Positions 19,456-27,510 of a DNA stretch of 64,000 bases are shown here, piece after piece. The DNA is from an uncultured Algibacter sp. (GTDB taxonomy: Bacteria > Bacteroidota > Bacteroidia > Flavobacteriales > Flavobacteriaceae). Position 1 is the stretch's first letter; every line of letters begins with the position of its first letter. Position numbers and translations under genes: made by a program. The stretch is taken from NCBI RefSeq assembly GCF_947487605.1, contig NZ_CANKXK010000003.1, forward strand, positions 248,001 to 312,000, read 5' to 3'. The notes under the pieces were generated by a model. The model did no database searches and was not told where the DNA came from. It saw nothing but the letters and a program-made list of their open reading frames with translations.

Positions 19456-20142
19456 AATATAAAACATCAAGCCTATCTTAACAGCATTCATATCCAATTG
19501 ATTGCCTTCTAAAAGGGAGTCACTTGAAAAAATTGGATTTAAACCGTAGTAGATATTTATATTCCAAGTATTATAACCAACACTTAAGGTTAATCCGTAT
19601 TGAAAATCATTAAATTCGGAAATGTTACTATGTTTAATCGAACCTAAATCACCTTTGTATTTAGTGGTATGCGTAAACATATATCCAACTTTAAATCCAG
19701 TATAAATTCGCCAAAAATTATATTCTGTAGGTGTAGAAGTTCGCCATCTAAATTCAAAAGGAAGTTCGATTAAATGTGTGGAAAATTTATTTTTTGTAAA
19801 CGTACCATTATCATCTAAAATGGTATAAGTACTATTTGCTAAATTGTCCTTGTCGATAAGTAAATTCTGATTATACGAGTTTGAGGAAATTCCAAGACCT
19901 ATTCCAAAGGCAACATTTCTTTTTTTATTAATAGGCATATCTCTAATAAAGCCTAAATGAAAACCACTTGAAAATCCTGTTTGAGAAAGATTCATAGGTT
20001 TTTTACCTAATAAATTATATGTAACACCTATGTAAAACTGATCCTCGCGATATAAAGAATCTTCAACTTTATTAGAAAATTCTTGAGCACACACAAGCAT
20101 CGAATAAAAAAAAGTTCCTACTAAAATTAATAGTTTTTTCAA
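19450..20142 (-). CDS. PorT-like outer-membrane beta-barrel protein
   Basis: A 230-residue protein with signal peptide (about 1-19, ending VCAQ) and a beta-rich body of alternating polar and aromatic strands, ending in KIGLMFYIL. The strand pattern GFSSGFHLGFIRDMPIN, HLIELPFEFRWR and YTGFKVGYMFTH is that of the PorT/outer-membrane barrel family linked to type IX secretion; the T9SS cargo proteins at 49-57 kb show such a system is in use. Whether it is the true PorT or one of the many paralogues cannot be told. It lies downstream of the exbD genes on the same strand but beyond their terminator. Confidence 0.6.
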   Translation of the reverse strand: MKKLLILVGTFFYSMLVCAQEFSNKVEDSLYREDQFYIGVTYNLLGKKPMNLSQTGFSSGFHLGFIRDMPINKKRNVAFGIGLGISSNSYNQNLLIDKDNLANSTYTILDDNGTFTKNKFSTHLIELPFEFRWRTSTPTEYNFWRIYTGFKVGYMFTHTTKYKGDLGSIKHSNISEFNDFQYGLTLSVGYNTWNINIYYGLNPIFSSDSLLEGNQLDMNAVKIGLMFYIL

Positions 20143-20175
20143 CTGTTAATACTTTGATATTAAGTGTTTATTTAT

Positions 20176-20203
20176 AAAAAAAGGCATTCTAAACGAATGC
20201 CTT
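20176..20203 (-). terminator. Terminator of the exbB-exbD operon
   Basis: On the minus strand AAGGCATTC, loop GTTTA, GAATGCCTT then seven T (arms 20195-20203 and 20181-20189). It separates the exb operon from the PorT-like gene. Confidence 0.8.
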
Positions 20204-20232
20204 AATCTATTAACAAATTTTATTAAGATAAA

Positions 20233-20712
20233 TTATTTCAAATTATTACTTACATCCCCTGGAGCCACCATATAGTTAATCTTTAACGCATTAACTTTTC
20301 TAAGTTCTTGTTTCACATCACCAACAATTCCCATATTAGCTTCTTTATCAACTTTAAGAGCCACCGTTAAAAAAGGAATAAGTTCTTCCCTAAGGAGAGC
20401 TCTTTCTTCATTAATAAACGATGCTATATCTTTAACCTCGGCAAACTTATCATTAAGCTGTATTCTTGCTTCAGTTCCATATTTTTCATAACCAGAACTG
20501 GGCTTTCCTATAAAGATGAAACTAACAGGATTCTTTTTTTCTAACTTTTCAATTTGATCTGCATTAGGTAAAGTATTCTTAATCATAAGTGTATCTAACC
20601 TCATTTCGGTAGCTACCATAAAAAAGAATAATAACATGAATACAATATCTGGCAATGATGCTGTGTTTATAGGAGCTAATCCTCCATCTTTTTTCTTCTT
20701 AAATTTAGACAT
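20233..20712 (-). CDS. exbD: ExbD/TolR-type energy transducer subunit
   Basis: A single-TM inner-membrane protein of 159 residues that, with ExbB, passes proton-motive force to TonB. N-terminal basic stretch, then the TM segment with the essential aspartate in LPDIVFMLLFFFMVATEM, then a periplasmic domain (about 45-150). It is the last gene of a four-gene minus-strand unit (exbB, TM protein, exbD, exbD). Two different ExbD copies behind one ExbB is common in Bacteroidota. It would serve the TonB receptors found at 39.6 and 59.4 kb. Confidence 0.88.
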   Translation of the reverse strand: MSKFKKKKDGGLAPINTASLPDIVFMLLFFFMVATEMRLDTLMIKNTLPNADQIEKLEKKNPVSFIFIGKPSSGYEKYGTEARIQLNDKFAEVKDIASFINEERALLREELIPFLTVALKVDKEANMGIVGDVKQELRKVNALKINYMVAPGDVSNNLK

Positions 20713-20736
20713 AATTACTTTTTATTTAATTCTAAA

Positions 20737-21345
20737 TTATTCTATAACTTCAGAGAATTTCTGAGGAATTTCTAACTTAATTTGGTCAATAACCTCTTTA
20801 AGCTTTTCCTTATTCCCAGTCCAGCGAACGTCTTTATAGTTCTCTTGCATTTTTATAAAATCCATCCCTGGAAATCCTTTTTGCGAACCAACTTGAAGTG
20901 CTCTTCTGTTCCTTAAAACATTATAAGCTGCAACAATTTCATTTTGAACTGCAATATAAACCGCATAAGATGTTTCACGATCATTCTTTAAAGATATAAT
21001 GGCTTTATCTGGGTTATCTGAAGATGCTGGATCTTTTCCACCTTGACAATAGTTACAACTGCCATCACCACCATTATCTAAAAACTCGGTTGCAGCTTTT
21101 CTTAAATTTTTAAGTTCCATAAGTTCATCTTCAACAAGCAATTGATCCTTACCATTTATTAAAATGGTAAAAATGTTTTTTTGCTTGATGATAACGTCCT
21201 CATCAGATTCTTCCATTGGAGGAAGCTTACGATTGATACCTGAATTCTTTGGAATGGTTGTAGTTACCAAGAAAAATATCAGTAATAAGAAGGCAATGTC
21301 GGCCATTGAGCCTGCATTAACTTCTGGTGCTGCTCGTTTTGCCAT
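20737..21345 (-). CDS. exbD: ExbD/TolR-type subunit with a CxxC insertion
   Basis: The second ExbD, 202 residues. The TM segment GSMADIAFLLLIFFLVTTTI carries the essential aspartate. The periplasmic domain is longer than in its neighbour because of an insertion at about residues 92-115 that contains CNYC, flanked by Gly, Asp and Pro; this could form a disulfide or a loop contact. The ATG follows the stop of the upstream gene by one base. Distinct from the 159-residue copy, so the two may form a heterodimer. Confidence 0.88.
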   Translation of the reverse strand: MAKRAAPEVNAGSMADIAFLLLIFFLVTTTIPKNSGINRKLPPMEESDEDVIIKQKNIFTILINGKDQLLVEDELMELKNLRKAATEFLDNGGDGSCNYCQGGKDPASSDNPDKAIISLKNDRETSYAVYIAVQNEIVAAYNVLRNRRALQVGSQKGFPGMDFIKMQENYKDVRWTGNKEKLKEVIDQIKLEIPQKFSEVIE

Positions 21346-21346
21346 A

Positions 21347-21751
21347 TTATTTTATCATTTTTTTAATTCCAGAGAACAACATAGTACCTCCAGCAATAAA
21401 AATAAGTGCATAGAATAAGTAAAGTCCTGCTCCAATTAACTTAGATCCACCTGCAGATAATGTTCCTCCTTCTTTTAAAGGTGTTTCTACACCAGTAGCT
21501 AAAAAGTAGCATATTATAGCTAGCAATGCAAAAGAGCCTACTCCTTTAAGAGTGCTTTTAAGCGTTGCAGCGTCTGAAAATAAATTAAGTATAGTAAATA
21601 GTAGAACAGACACTAAAACTATTGCTAATGTAATATAGGCAATAAATAATACGCTGCCTATTTGACTCTCGTTACCAGATGCTAACATTGCTGTAAACAC
21701 AATGCCAGCGATAGCTAAAACAAAAGCCACTATTTTAAATATTTTGTGCAT
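21347..21751 (-). CDS. Small four-helix membrane protein of the exb operon
   Basis: A 134-residue protein with four predicted TM helices and very short loops (IFKIVAFVLAIAGIVFTAML; VLFIAYITLAIVLVSVLLF; GSFALLAIICYFLATG; LYLFYALIFIAGGTMLF). No enzyme motif. Its fixed place between exbB and the first exbD suggests it is an accessory part of the TonB energising complex; that is inferred from context only. Confidence 0.6.
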   Translation of the reverse strand: MHKIFKIVAFVLAIAGIVFTAMLASGNESQIGSVLFIAYITLAIVLVSVLLFTILNLFSDAATLKSTLKGVGSFALLAIICYFLATGVETPLKEGGTLSAGGSKLIGAGLYLFYALIFIAGGTMLFSGIKKMIK

Positions 21752-21771
21752 AATAGTTTATGTTTTAGTTA

Positions 21772-22548
21772 TTACTTCTTTTGTCTAATCAATAAATCCA
21801 TTAACGTAATAGAAGCATCCTCCATACTGTTAACAATGCTATCAATTTTAGCAATAATATAGTTGTAAAAAATTTGAAGTATAATCGCCACAATTAAACC
21901 AAATACTGTAGTTAAAAGTGCTACTTTAATACCACCTGCAACTAAAGAAGGATTCATATCTCCAGCAGCTTCAATTTTATCGAAAGCTTGAATCATACCA
22001 ATTACCGTACCCATGAAACCTAACATAGGTGCTAATGCAATAAATAACGAAATCCAAGATACATTTTTCTCTAGTTGTCCCATTTGAACACCACCGTAAG
22101 CCACAACAGCTTTTTCAGCAGCTTCAAGACCTTCGTCTGTTCTATCTAAACCTTGATAGTATATGGAGGCAATAGGTCCTTTTGTGTTTCTACAAACTTC
22201 TTTTGCAGCTTCAACACCACCTGAAGATAAAGCATCTTCAACTTCTTGAGATAATTTTTTTGTATTTGTAGTAGAAAGGTTTAAAAAGATAATTCTTTCG
22301 ATAGCAATAGCTAGTCCTAAAATAAGACATAACAATACAATCCCCATAAAGCCTGGACCACCTTCAATAAATCGTTTCTTTAAATCTTGATGGAAACTCG
22401 CTTCTTCTTCAGCAGGAGCTGCATCGTCTTGTGTTGTACTAGCCACAGTTATTACCGCTGTACTTGTGTTTGCACTTGTAGTTGCATTAACAGTAGTTCC
22501 GAAAGCCATCATTCCTGAAATGGCAAGGATAGAAAATAATCTTTTCAT
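21772..22548 (-). CDS. exbB: ExbB/TolQ/MotA-type proton channel
   Basis: Inner-membrane subunit of the TonB motor, 258 residues. The start is set at ATG 22548 (MKRLFSILAIS); a longer frame to 22602 lacks a sensible N-terminus. The protein starts with a signal-peptide-like helix and a periplasmic Ala/Glu-rich extension (to about 55), as often in Bacteroidota, followed by three TM helices. The conserved block APMLGFMGTVIGMIQAF and the last-TM motif with the polar Thr (KVALLTTVFGLIVAI) are present. Confidence 0.92.
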   Translation of the reverse strand: MKRLFSILAISGMMAFGTTVNATTSANTSTAVITVASTTQDDAAPAEEEASFHQDLKKRFIEGGPGFMGIVLLCLILGLAIAIERIIFLNLSTTNTKKLSQEVEDALSSGGVEAAKEVCRNTKGPIASIYYQGLDRTDEGLEAAEKAVVAYGGVQMGQLEKNVSWISLFIALAPMLGFMGTVIGMIQAFDKIEAAGDMNPSLVAGGIKVALLTTVFGLIVAIILQIFYNYIIAKIDSIVNSMEDASITLMDLLIRQKK

Positions 22549-22622
22549 GTTCTCGATCTTAATTTTATTAGTTAAAGTGTTAAAGATATAAAAAAAAAGC
22601 AATTAAAAAATAAAAATATCAG

Positions 22623-22710
22623 CAGAGAGGAAGGGATTCGAACCCTCGATACCCTTTTGAGGTATACACACTTTCCAGGCGTGCGCCTTCGACCACTCGG
22701 CCACCTCTCT
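22623..22710 (-). tRNA. tRNA-Ser (anticodon GGA)
   Basis: An 88-base cloverleaf on the minus strand. Acceptor arms AGAGAGG (5') and CCTCTCT (3') pair fully, the discriminator is G73 as expected for tRNA-Ser, the anticodon loop reads CTGGAAA (anticodon GGA, codons UCC/UCU), a long variable arm typical of class II tRNAs follows, and the T-arm has GGTTCGAATCC. The CCA end is not encoded. Confidence 0.95.
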
Positions 22711-22788
22711 TTATTTTAAAAGCTTAAAATTTTATGGAGGCTCAAATAACAAAAAATTCTTTGAATGATAAAACTTTAGTCGTTAATT

Positions 22789-23820
22789 TTAAGACATTTC
22801 TCCTCTTAAAGGACTTTCGAACGTGGTTTTGAAGGTTTTAACTAAAATATTCCCTCCTAGCAAATACATTAGTTTTGTTATTGCAGCTTCTGTAGTCAAA
22901 TCTTTTCCTGAAATAACTCCCATCTTTTTTAGTTCGCTACTGGTATCATAATGCCCCATAATGACTCTTCCGCCAGAACATTGCGTAACATTTATAATAT
23001 GGATATTATTAGAAATAGCTTCTTTTAATAAATCTATAAACCATTTTTCTGTAGTACAATTTCCAGCGCCATAAGTTTCTAAAACAACGCCTTTTAAATT
23101 TGGCGTATTCAAAATACTGCTCAAAAGCGATTTTGAAATACCAGGAAAGAGTTTTACAATGGCTACATTTTCATCAAAACTATAACCAACCTTTAATGCT
23201 TTTCTTTTATTAGCTTGTAACAAATATTCTTTATTTACTTTTAAATGCACCCCAGATTCTGCCAAATCTGGATAATTTGGAGACGTAAATGCCTCAAAAT
23301 GTTCTGCATTAATTTTTGTAGTTCTATTGGCTCTGTATAATTTATATTCAAAATACAAACACACCTCTCTAATCACAGGTGCATTTCTATATTGTAAAGC
23401 CGCTACTTGAATTGAAGTAATTAAGTTTTCCTTAGCATCGGTTCTTAAATCTCCTATAGGTAATTGCGAGCCTGTAAACACAACAGGCTTTGCTAAATTT
23501 TCCAACATAAAACTTAACGCCGAAGATGTGTAACTCATTGTATCGCTTCCATGAAGCACGACAAAACCATCAAACTCATCGTAATTACTTTCTATAATTT
23601 TTGCAATTTCTATCCAATACTTAGGGTTCATGTTGCTAGAATCTATAGGTGTTTTAAATGAAACGGTATCTATATTGCAATCGATTAAGTTTAATTCTGG
23701 TATTTTCTTGAGTAGATTTTTAAAATTAAAAGCTTTAAGGGCTCCCGTATTAAAATCTTTAACCATGCCTATGGTGCCTCCTGTATAAATTAATAATATT
23801 GTTGGTTTTGAATTTGCCAT
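22789..23820 (-). CDS. ansA: Type I (cytoplasmic) L-asparaginase
   Basis: Hydrolyses asparagine to aspartate and ammonia; 343 residues and no signal peptide, so the cytoplasmic type. Catalytic motif 1 is IYTGGTIGM (T13-T16) and motif 2 is LHGSDTMSYTSSALSFML, with Ser in place of the usual Thr before the catalytic Asp, a mild change. SGGRVIMGHYDTS near the C-terminus matches the family. It starts 3 bases after the tatD stop, so the two form an operon. Confidence 0.9.
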   Translation of the reverse strand: MANSKPTILLIYTGGTIGMVKDFNTGALKAFNFKNLLKKIPELNLIDCNIDTVSFKTPIDSSNMNPKYWIEIAKIIESNYDEFDGFVVLHGSDTMSYTSSALSFMLENLAKPVVFTGSQLPIGDLRTDAKENLITSIQVAALQYRNAPVIREVCLYFEYKLYRANRTTKINAEHFEAFTSPNYPDLAESGVHLKVNKEYLLQANKRKALKVGYSFDENVAIVKLFPGISKSLLSSILNTPNLKGVVLETYGAGNCTTEKWFIDLLKEAISNNIHIINVTQCSGGRVIMGHYDTSSELKKMGVISGKDLTTEAAITKLMYLLGGNILVKTFKTTFESPLRGEMS

Positions 23821-23823
23821 TAA

Positions 23824-24591
23824 TTACACATTAAAAACGTCTTTAGAATTGTTGGTTGTAATACTCGCGATATCTACTACAGACATATTATATATTGATG
23901 CTAATTTTTCTAATACATTTATTATATAAGAACTTTCATTACGTTTTCCGCGATATGGTACTGGGGATAAATAGGGTGAGTCGGTCTCTAAAACAATATG
24001 TTTTAGGTCTATATGATTCAAAAATTTATCAATCTTTCCATTTTTAAAAGTAGCTACTCCTCCAATTCCTAATTTCATATTATAAGAAATAGCTTTGTGC
24101 GCTTGCTCTAAAGTTCCTGTAAAACAATGAAAAATGCCAAATAAATTATCGCTTTTCTCTGTTTCCAATACTTCAAAAATTTCATCAAAAGCTTCTCTAC
24201 AATGAATAGCAATTGGTAATTTATATTTTTTTGCCAACTGAATTTGCGTTTTAAATGCTTTTTTCTGAATTTCAAGCGTTGACCTATCCCAATACAAATC
24301 GATACCAATTTCACCAATGGCATAAAATTTATGCTTTGTAAGCATGTTTTCAACATGATTTAATTCATCCATATAATTGTCTTTAACATGGGTGGGGTGT
24401 AAACCCATCATTAAAAACATATTTTCAGGATAATCATTTTCTAATTGAAGCATAGATTCTGTATAAGTCGAATCTATAGCTGGAATAAAAAATCTTGAAA
24501 CTCCTTTTTCAATAGCTCTATTAATTATAATCTCTCTATCTTCATCAAAAGCTTCACTATATAAATGTGTGTGCGTATCGGTAATTATCAT
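23824..24591 (-). CDS. TatD-family metal-dependent hydrolase/DNase
   Basis: A TIM-barrel metallohydrolase of 255 residues. Metal ligands are seen in DTHTHLY near the N-terminus, IGEIGIDLYW (Glu), IHCREAFDE (His), FHCFTG (His) and the final LETDSPYLSPVPYRGKRNE (Asp). The family includes 3'-5' DNases and D-aminoacyl-tRNA deacylase-like members. It is upstream of ansA in one unit and divergent from the protease gene at 24644. Confidence 0.9.
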   Translation of the reverse strand: MIITDTHTHLYSEAFDEDREIIINRAIEKGVSRFFIPAIDSTYTESMLQLENDYPENMFLMMGLHPTHVKDNYMDELNHVENMLTKHKFYAIGEIGIDLYWDRSTLEIQKKAFKTQIQLAKKYKLPIAIHCREAFDEIFEVLETEKSDNLFGIFHCFTGTLEQAHKAISYNMKLGIGGVATFKNGKIDKFLNHIDLKHIVLETDSPYLSPVPYRGKRNESSYIINVLEKLASIYNMSVVDIASITTNNSKDVFNV

Positions 24592-24619
24592 GTTGTAAAA
24601 ATAATTGTTTTTACATGAT

Positions 24620-24627
24620 TATATTTG
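24620..24627 (+). promoter_or_regulatory. -7 element of the protease-response regulator pair
   Basis: TATATTTG, exact TAnnTTTG, 16 bases before the ATG at 24644. No TTG at the ideal distance. Confidence 0.5.
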
Positions 24628-24643
24628 CTTAAACCGAAATAGT

Positions 24644-25111
24644 ATGGACACGCTTCAAGAATTTCTTCTAAATAAAAACTATACCAAGGTAAAACTCCAT
24701 CTTACCAAAACAAATCATTTTGAAATTAAAGCTACTATTAATGGTGTAAAAGGTCTTTTTATTTTAGATACAGGCGCATCTAGTTCGTGCGTGGGTTTTG
24801 AAGCCATTAATACTTTTAAATTAAATGCCGAAGATTCCATTATTAAGGCTGCAGGTGCAGGTGCAACAGATATGGATACTAAAATGGCAAAAAAAAATAA
24901 AGTAAAGATTGGCAAATGGAAACATAACAAGATTGCTTTGGTGTTATTTAACTTAACACATGTAAACACTGCGCTTATAAATCATAATTCTAAACCCGTT
25001 GATGGCATTATAGGAGCCGATATTTTAAAAAAAGCAAAAGCTGTTATAGATTATGAAAAGAAATATCTATATTTAAAATTACAAAACCTTATCGATCCTA
25101 ATTTAAGGTAA
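24644..25111 (+). CDS. Retropepsin-like aspartic protease
   Basis: A 155-residue soluble protein with one aspartic-protease half: strand then FILDTGASSSCV (catalytic D42) and a later flap-partner motif DGIIGADILKKAKAVIDY. Retropepsin-like proteases work as homodimers, each chain giving one DTG. No signal peptide or membrane helix is seen, so it should act in the cytoplasm. The start is ATG 24644 (MDTLQEF), not an in-frame TTG 39 bases earlier, which would lie before the -7 box. It lies 29 bases before an orphan response regulator and may share its transcript; a role in processing a signalling protein is only a guess. Confidence 0.75.
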   Translation: MDTLQEFLLNKNYTKVKLHLTKTNHFEIKATINGVKGLFILDTGASSSCVGFEAINTFKLNAEDSIIKAAGAGATDMDTKMAKKNKVKIGKWKHNKIALVLFNLTHVNTALINHNSKPVDGIIGADILKKAKAVIDYEKKYLYLKLQNLIDPNLR

Positions 25112-25140
25112 TTATTAATAGCGATTATCTCTAAAAATTA

Positions 25141-25773
25141 ATGAATACATCAATTGTTATTGCGGATGACCATCCGCTTATGCTTCGTGGCCTTACCGAT
25201 TTTTTGACATCAAAAGGGTTCAATATTTTAGGAAGTGCAGAAGATGGGAAACTTGCTTATAGTCTCATTGTTAAACTTAAGCCTCAAATAGCTATTCTAG
25301 ACATTAGAATGCCATATATGACAGGGTTAGAAATTGCTGAAGCATGCCAGAAAAATGAATTGAAAACTAAAATTATATTGATAACATTCGATAAAGAAGA
25401 AGTGCTTTATGATCAAGCAAAAACTTTTGGAGTTTATGGTTATATTTTAAAAGAGTTTGCTGTTGAAGAAATTGAAACTTGTATTACTCAAGTTGTAAAT
25501 AACAAACCATATTTTAGTAAAGAAATTACATCTTACCTCAACAAAAGTAATTTAGAACAAAAGCCTGAAGTTTTAGATTCGTTGACTAAATCTGAATTGA
25601 AAATTTTAACGCTCATTTCCGAAAATAAAACCAGCCAAGAAATTGCCGATATCCTTTCTGTATCTATTAAAACCATACATAAACATAGGAGTCATATTGT
25701 TGGCAAGCTACATTTAGAAAATAAACCTAACTCACTTTCGGTTTGGGCAAACTTAAATAAAGATTTTCTTTAA
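25141..25773 (+). CDS. NarL/LuxR-family response regulator (orphan)
   Basis: A 210-residue two-domain regulator. Receiver domain (about 1-120): acidic pocket ADDH (D9, D10), phospho-acceptor D54 in LDIRMP, Thr of ITFD, Lys of YILKEF. DNA-binding LuxR-type HTH (about 145-205): LTKSELKILTLISENKTSQEIADILSVS followed by the recognition helix TIHKHRSHI. No histidine kinase is encoded nearby. Its stop codon is followed after 3 bases by the first of two TACGCACT-type dyads, the kind of 16-bp symmetric site a LuxR-type dimer would bind, so it is the prime candidate to control the two modules behind it (inference). Confidence 0.9.
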   Translation: MNTSIVIADDHPLMLRGLTDFLTSKGFNILGSAEDGKLAYSLIVKLKPQIAILDIRMPYMTGLEIAEACQKNELKTKIILITFDKEEVLYDQAKTFGVYGYILKEFAVEEIETCITQVVNNKPYFSKEITSYLNKSNLEQKPEVLDSLTKSELKILTLISENKTSQEIADILSVSIKTIHKHRSHIVGKLHLENKPNSLSVWANLNKDFL

Positions 25774-25776
25774 AAA

Positions 25777-25792
25777 TACGCACTTATGCGTA
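25777..25792. promoter_or_regulatory. Dyad 1 with promoter: candidate operator and terminator of the regulator gene
   Basis: TACGCACTTATGCGTA, arms TACGCA/TGCGTA, flanked by AAAA and seven T. As RNA it would also end the response regulator mRNA. A -7-like TATCTTTA begins at 25816, 24 bp after the dyad, and there is no -33 TTG: the dyad sits just upstream of where -33 should be, the place for an activator. Confidence 0.6.
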
Positions 25793-25828
25793 TTTTTTTA
25801 ACCATCCTTCTTACTTATCTTTACAGTG

Positions 25829-25898
25829 CTATTAATTAGTTCTTAGGGAGAATTATAGAAGGCTCTAAATTATTATGATTTAGAGCTTTCGTTTTTTT
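25829..25898 (+). ncRNA. Predicted small RNA, module 1
   Basis: Predicted to start near TGCTATTAAT (25827-25836), about 11 bases after the TATCTTTA box, and to end at a terminator hairpin: GCTCTAAAT (25862-25870), 7-base loop TATTATG, ATTTAGAGC (25878-25886), then a T-run to 25898. About 70 nt, no ORF of note. It is duplicated 146 bp further on. Function unknown. Confidence 0.45.
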
Positions 25899-25922
25899 AA
25901 CACTTGACACCCTTATTGAAAA

Positions 25923-25938
25923 TACGCACTAGTGCGTA
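25923..25938. promoter_or_regulatory. Dyad 2 with promoter: second candidate operator
   Basis: TACGCACTAGTGCGTA, a perfect 16-bp palindrome, again flanked by AAAA and nine T. TACCTTTA begins at 25962, 24 bp after the dyad, exactly as in the first copy. Because no gene ends just before it, a terminator-only role is unlikely here. Confidence 0.6.
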
Positions 25939-25972
25939 TTTTTTTTTACACCAATGCAACATACCTTTATCC

Positions 25973-26042
25973 TGCTATTAATAATTCTTTATTGAGAGAA
26001 GAATTTTTAATAAGACTCTGTGCTGTAATGGCACAGAGTTTT
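25973..26042 (+). ncRNA. Predicted small RNA or leader, module 2
   Basis: Begins with the same TGCTATTAAT (25973-25982) and carries a hairpin of identical geometry but different sequence: ACTCTGTGC (26015-26023), 7-base loop TGTAATG, GCACAGAGT (26031-26039). The T-run is weak (TTTTCC), so transcription may continue into the small ORF at 26095 and this may be a structured 5' leader. Confidence 0.4.
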
Positions 26043-26094
26043 CCTAAATGCAAGTTATGAACCCCAAACCCCAAACTATCATTCTTAATATCTC

Positions 26095-26196
26095 ATGAAT
26101 AAAAAAAGTAACTCTTTAGAAAAGATTGTTATTATTGGTATGGTTATATTAATTGTTACAATAATCTCAATCAATATTATTAGTAATTTTTTATAG
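26095..26196 (+). CDS. Predicted 33-residue single-pass membrane peptide
   Basis: ATG at 26095 to TAG at 26196. The peptide starts MNKKSNSLEK (positive, soluble) and continues with an uninterrupted hydrophobic segment rich in Ile and Val up to NFL at the end, so it should insert as one TM helix with the N-terminus inside. No Shine-Dalgarno site, which is usual here. It lies between module 2 and a strong terminator, so a transcript from module 2 would cover it. No known family recognised; the ORF could be chance, but composition and context favour a real gene. Confidence 0.45.
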   Translation: MNKKSNSLEKIVIIGMVILIVTIISINIISNFL

Positions 26197-26210
26197 TATT
26201 TAGTTAGTTA

Positions 26211-26248
26211 AAAAAGGGGTTTTCTGTAAACAGAAAACCCCCTTTTTT
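26211..26248. terminator. Bidirectional terminator
   Basis: AAAAAGGGGTTTTCTG, loop TAAA, CAGAAAACCCC then a T-run; works on both strands. It ends odhB (minus) and the small membrane peptide unit (plus). Confidence 0.88.
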
Positions 26249-26269
26249 GAATTTATAAATCTTGTGTTT

Positions 26270-27481
26270 TTATAGCTCTAGAGCTTTTTTAATGTCATTG
26301 TTCATTAGCAATTCTACTGGGTTTTCTAAAGCTTCTTTTACTGCAACTAAAAACCCGACACTTTCTTTTCCATCTATTATTCTGTGATCATAAGATAACG
26401 CCACATACATTATTGGTCGAATTTCCACCTTTCCATCTATGGCAACAGGACGCTCAACAATATTGTGCATTCCTAATATACCACTTTGTGGTGGGTTAAT
26501 TATTGGTGTAGATAACATACTTCCAAAAACACCACCATTTGATATTGTAAAGGTTCCTCCTGTCATTTCATCAACAGTAATTTGTCCGTCTCGAGCACGA
26601 ATAGCTAGTCGTTTTACTTCAGACTCTACACCTCTAAAGCTTAGGTTTTCTACATTTCGCATTACTGGTACCATAAGCCCTTTAGGTCCAGAAACAGCTA
26701 TACTAATATCACAGAAATCATATGATATCATTTCTTTACCATCAATCATAGAATTTACAGCTGGATACATTTTTAAAGCTCTAACAACTGCCAAAGTAAA
26801 GAAACTCATAAACCCTAGTCCTACTCCATGTTTTGTTTTGAAGGTTTCCTTATATTCTGAACGTAATGCAAAAATAGGAGACATATCAACCTCATTAAAG
26901 GTAGTTAACATCGCCGTTGTGTTTTTCGCCTCGACTAATCGTTCTGCAACTTTACGACGTAACATAGACATTTTACTTCTTGAAGTACCACGACTACCTC
27001 CTGTTGGTGTTCCCATAGATGGTACTGCATTTACTGCATCATCCTTGGTAATTCTTCCATCTTTTCCAGTGCCCGATACAGAACTAACATCCATACCTTT
27101 TTCAGCTAGTATCTTTTTTGCAGCAGGACTAGCGCTACCAGTAGCATAAGTCTTAGCTTCTGTAGCTGTTACTTTTGAAGTATCTACGCTTGTGGCTTCA
27201 ACTTTTTCTTCTGCCTTGGGAGATTCATTTCCTTCAGGTTTTTCACCATCTGTATCTATTAAGCAAACTACTGCTCCAACTGCTACAGCATCACCTTCTT
27301 CTGCTTTAAGTGTTATAATCCCACTTACTTCTGCAGGCAATTCTAGTGTTGCTTTATCACTATCTACTTCTGCAATGGCTTGATCTTTTTCAACATAATC
27401 ACCATCTTCGACTAACCATGTAGCTATTTCTACTTCTGTAATAGACTCACCTGGCGAAGGCACTTTCATTTCTAAAATCAT
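26270..27481 (-). CDS. odhB: 2-oxoglutarate dehydrogenase E2 (dihydrolipoyl succinyltransferase)
   Basis: Acyltransferase core of the 2-oxoglutarate dehydrogenase complex in the TCA cycle; 403 residues. One N-terminal lipoyl domain with the lipoyl lysine K43 in [13 protein letters not shown], a linker rich in Glu/Ala/Pro, an E3-binding domain ([31 protein letters not shown], in about 117-150), then the catalytic domain with SYDHRIIDG (H366, D370). Cytoplasmic. It follows sucA by 29 bases; E3 is encoded elsewhere. Confidence 0.95.
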   Translation of the reverse strand: MILEMKVPSPGESITEVEIATWLVEDGDYVEKDQAIAEVDSDKATLELPAEVSGIITLKAEEGDAVAVGAVVCLIDTDGEKPEGNESPKAEEKVEATSVDTSKVTATEAKTYATGSASPAAKKILAEKGMDVSSVSGTGKDGRITKDDAVNAVPSMGTPTGGSRGTSRSKMSMLRRKVAERLVEAKNTTAMLTTFNEVDMSPIFALRSEYKETFKTKHGVGLGFMSFFTLAVVRALKMYPAVNSMIDGKEMISYDFCDISIAVSGPKGLMVPVMRNVENLSFRGVESEVKRLAIRARDGQITVDEMTGGTFTISNGGVFGSMLSTPIINPPQSGILGMHNIVERPVAIDGKVEIRPIMYVALSYDHRIIDGKESVGFLVAVKEALENPVELLMNNDIKKALEL

Positions 27482-27510
27482 TCTTTATAATTTTAATTAT
27501 CTCTTAATTT

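Noticed and set aside
25777-25792. Dyad 1 as nothing but a terminator for the response regulator
   Set aside because: It can act as one, but an equal dyad at 25923 follows no gene and both keep a fixed 24-bp distance to a promoter-like box, so a terminator-only reading does not explain the pair.
26439-27149. 236-residue plus-strand ORF antisense to odhB
   Set aside because: Shadow of a strongly conserved gene; no domain, promoter or plausible composition.
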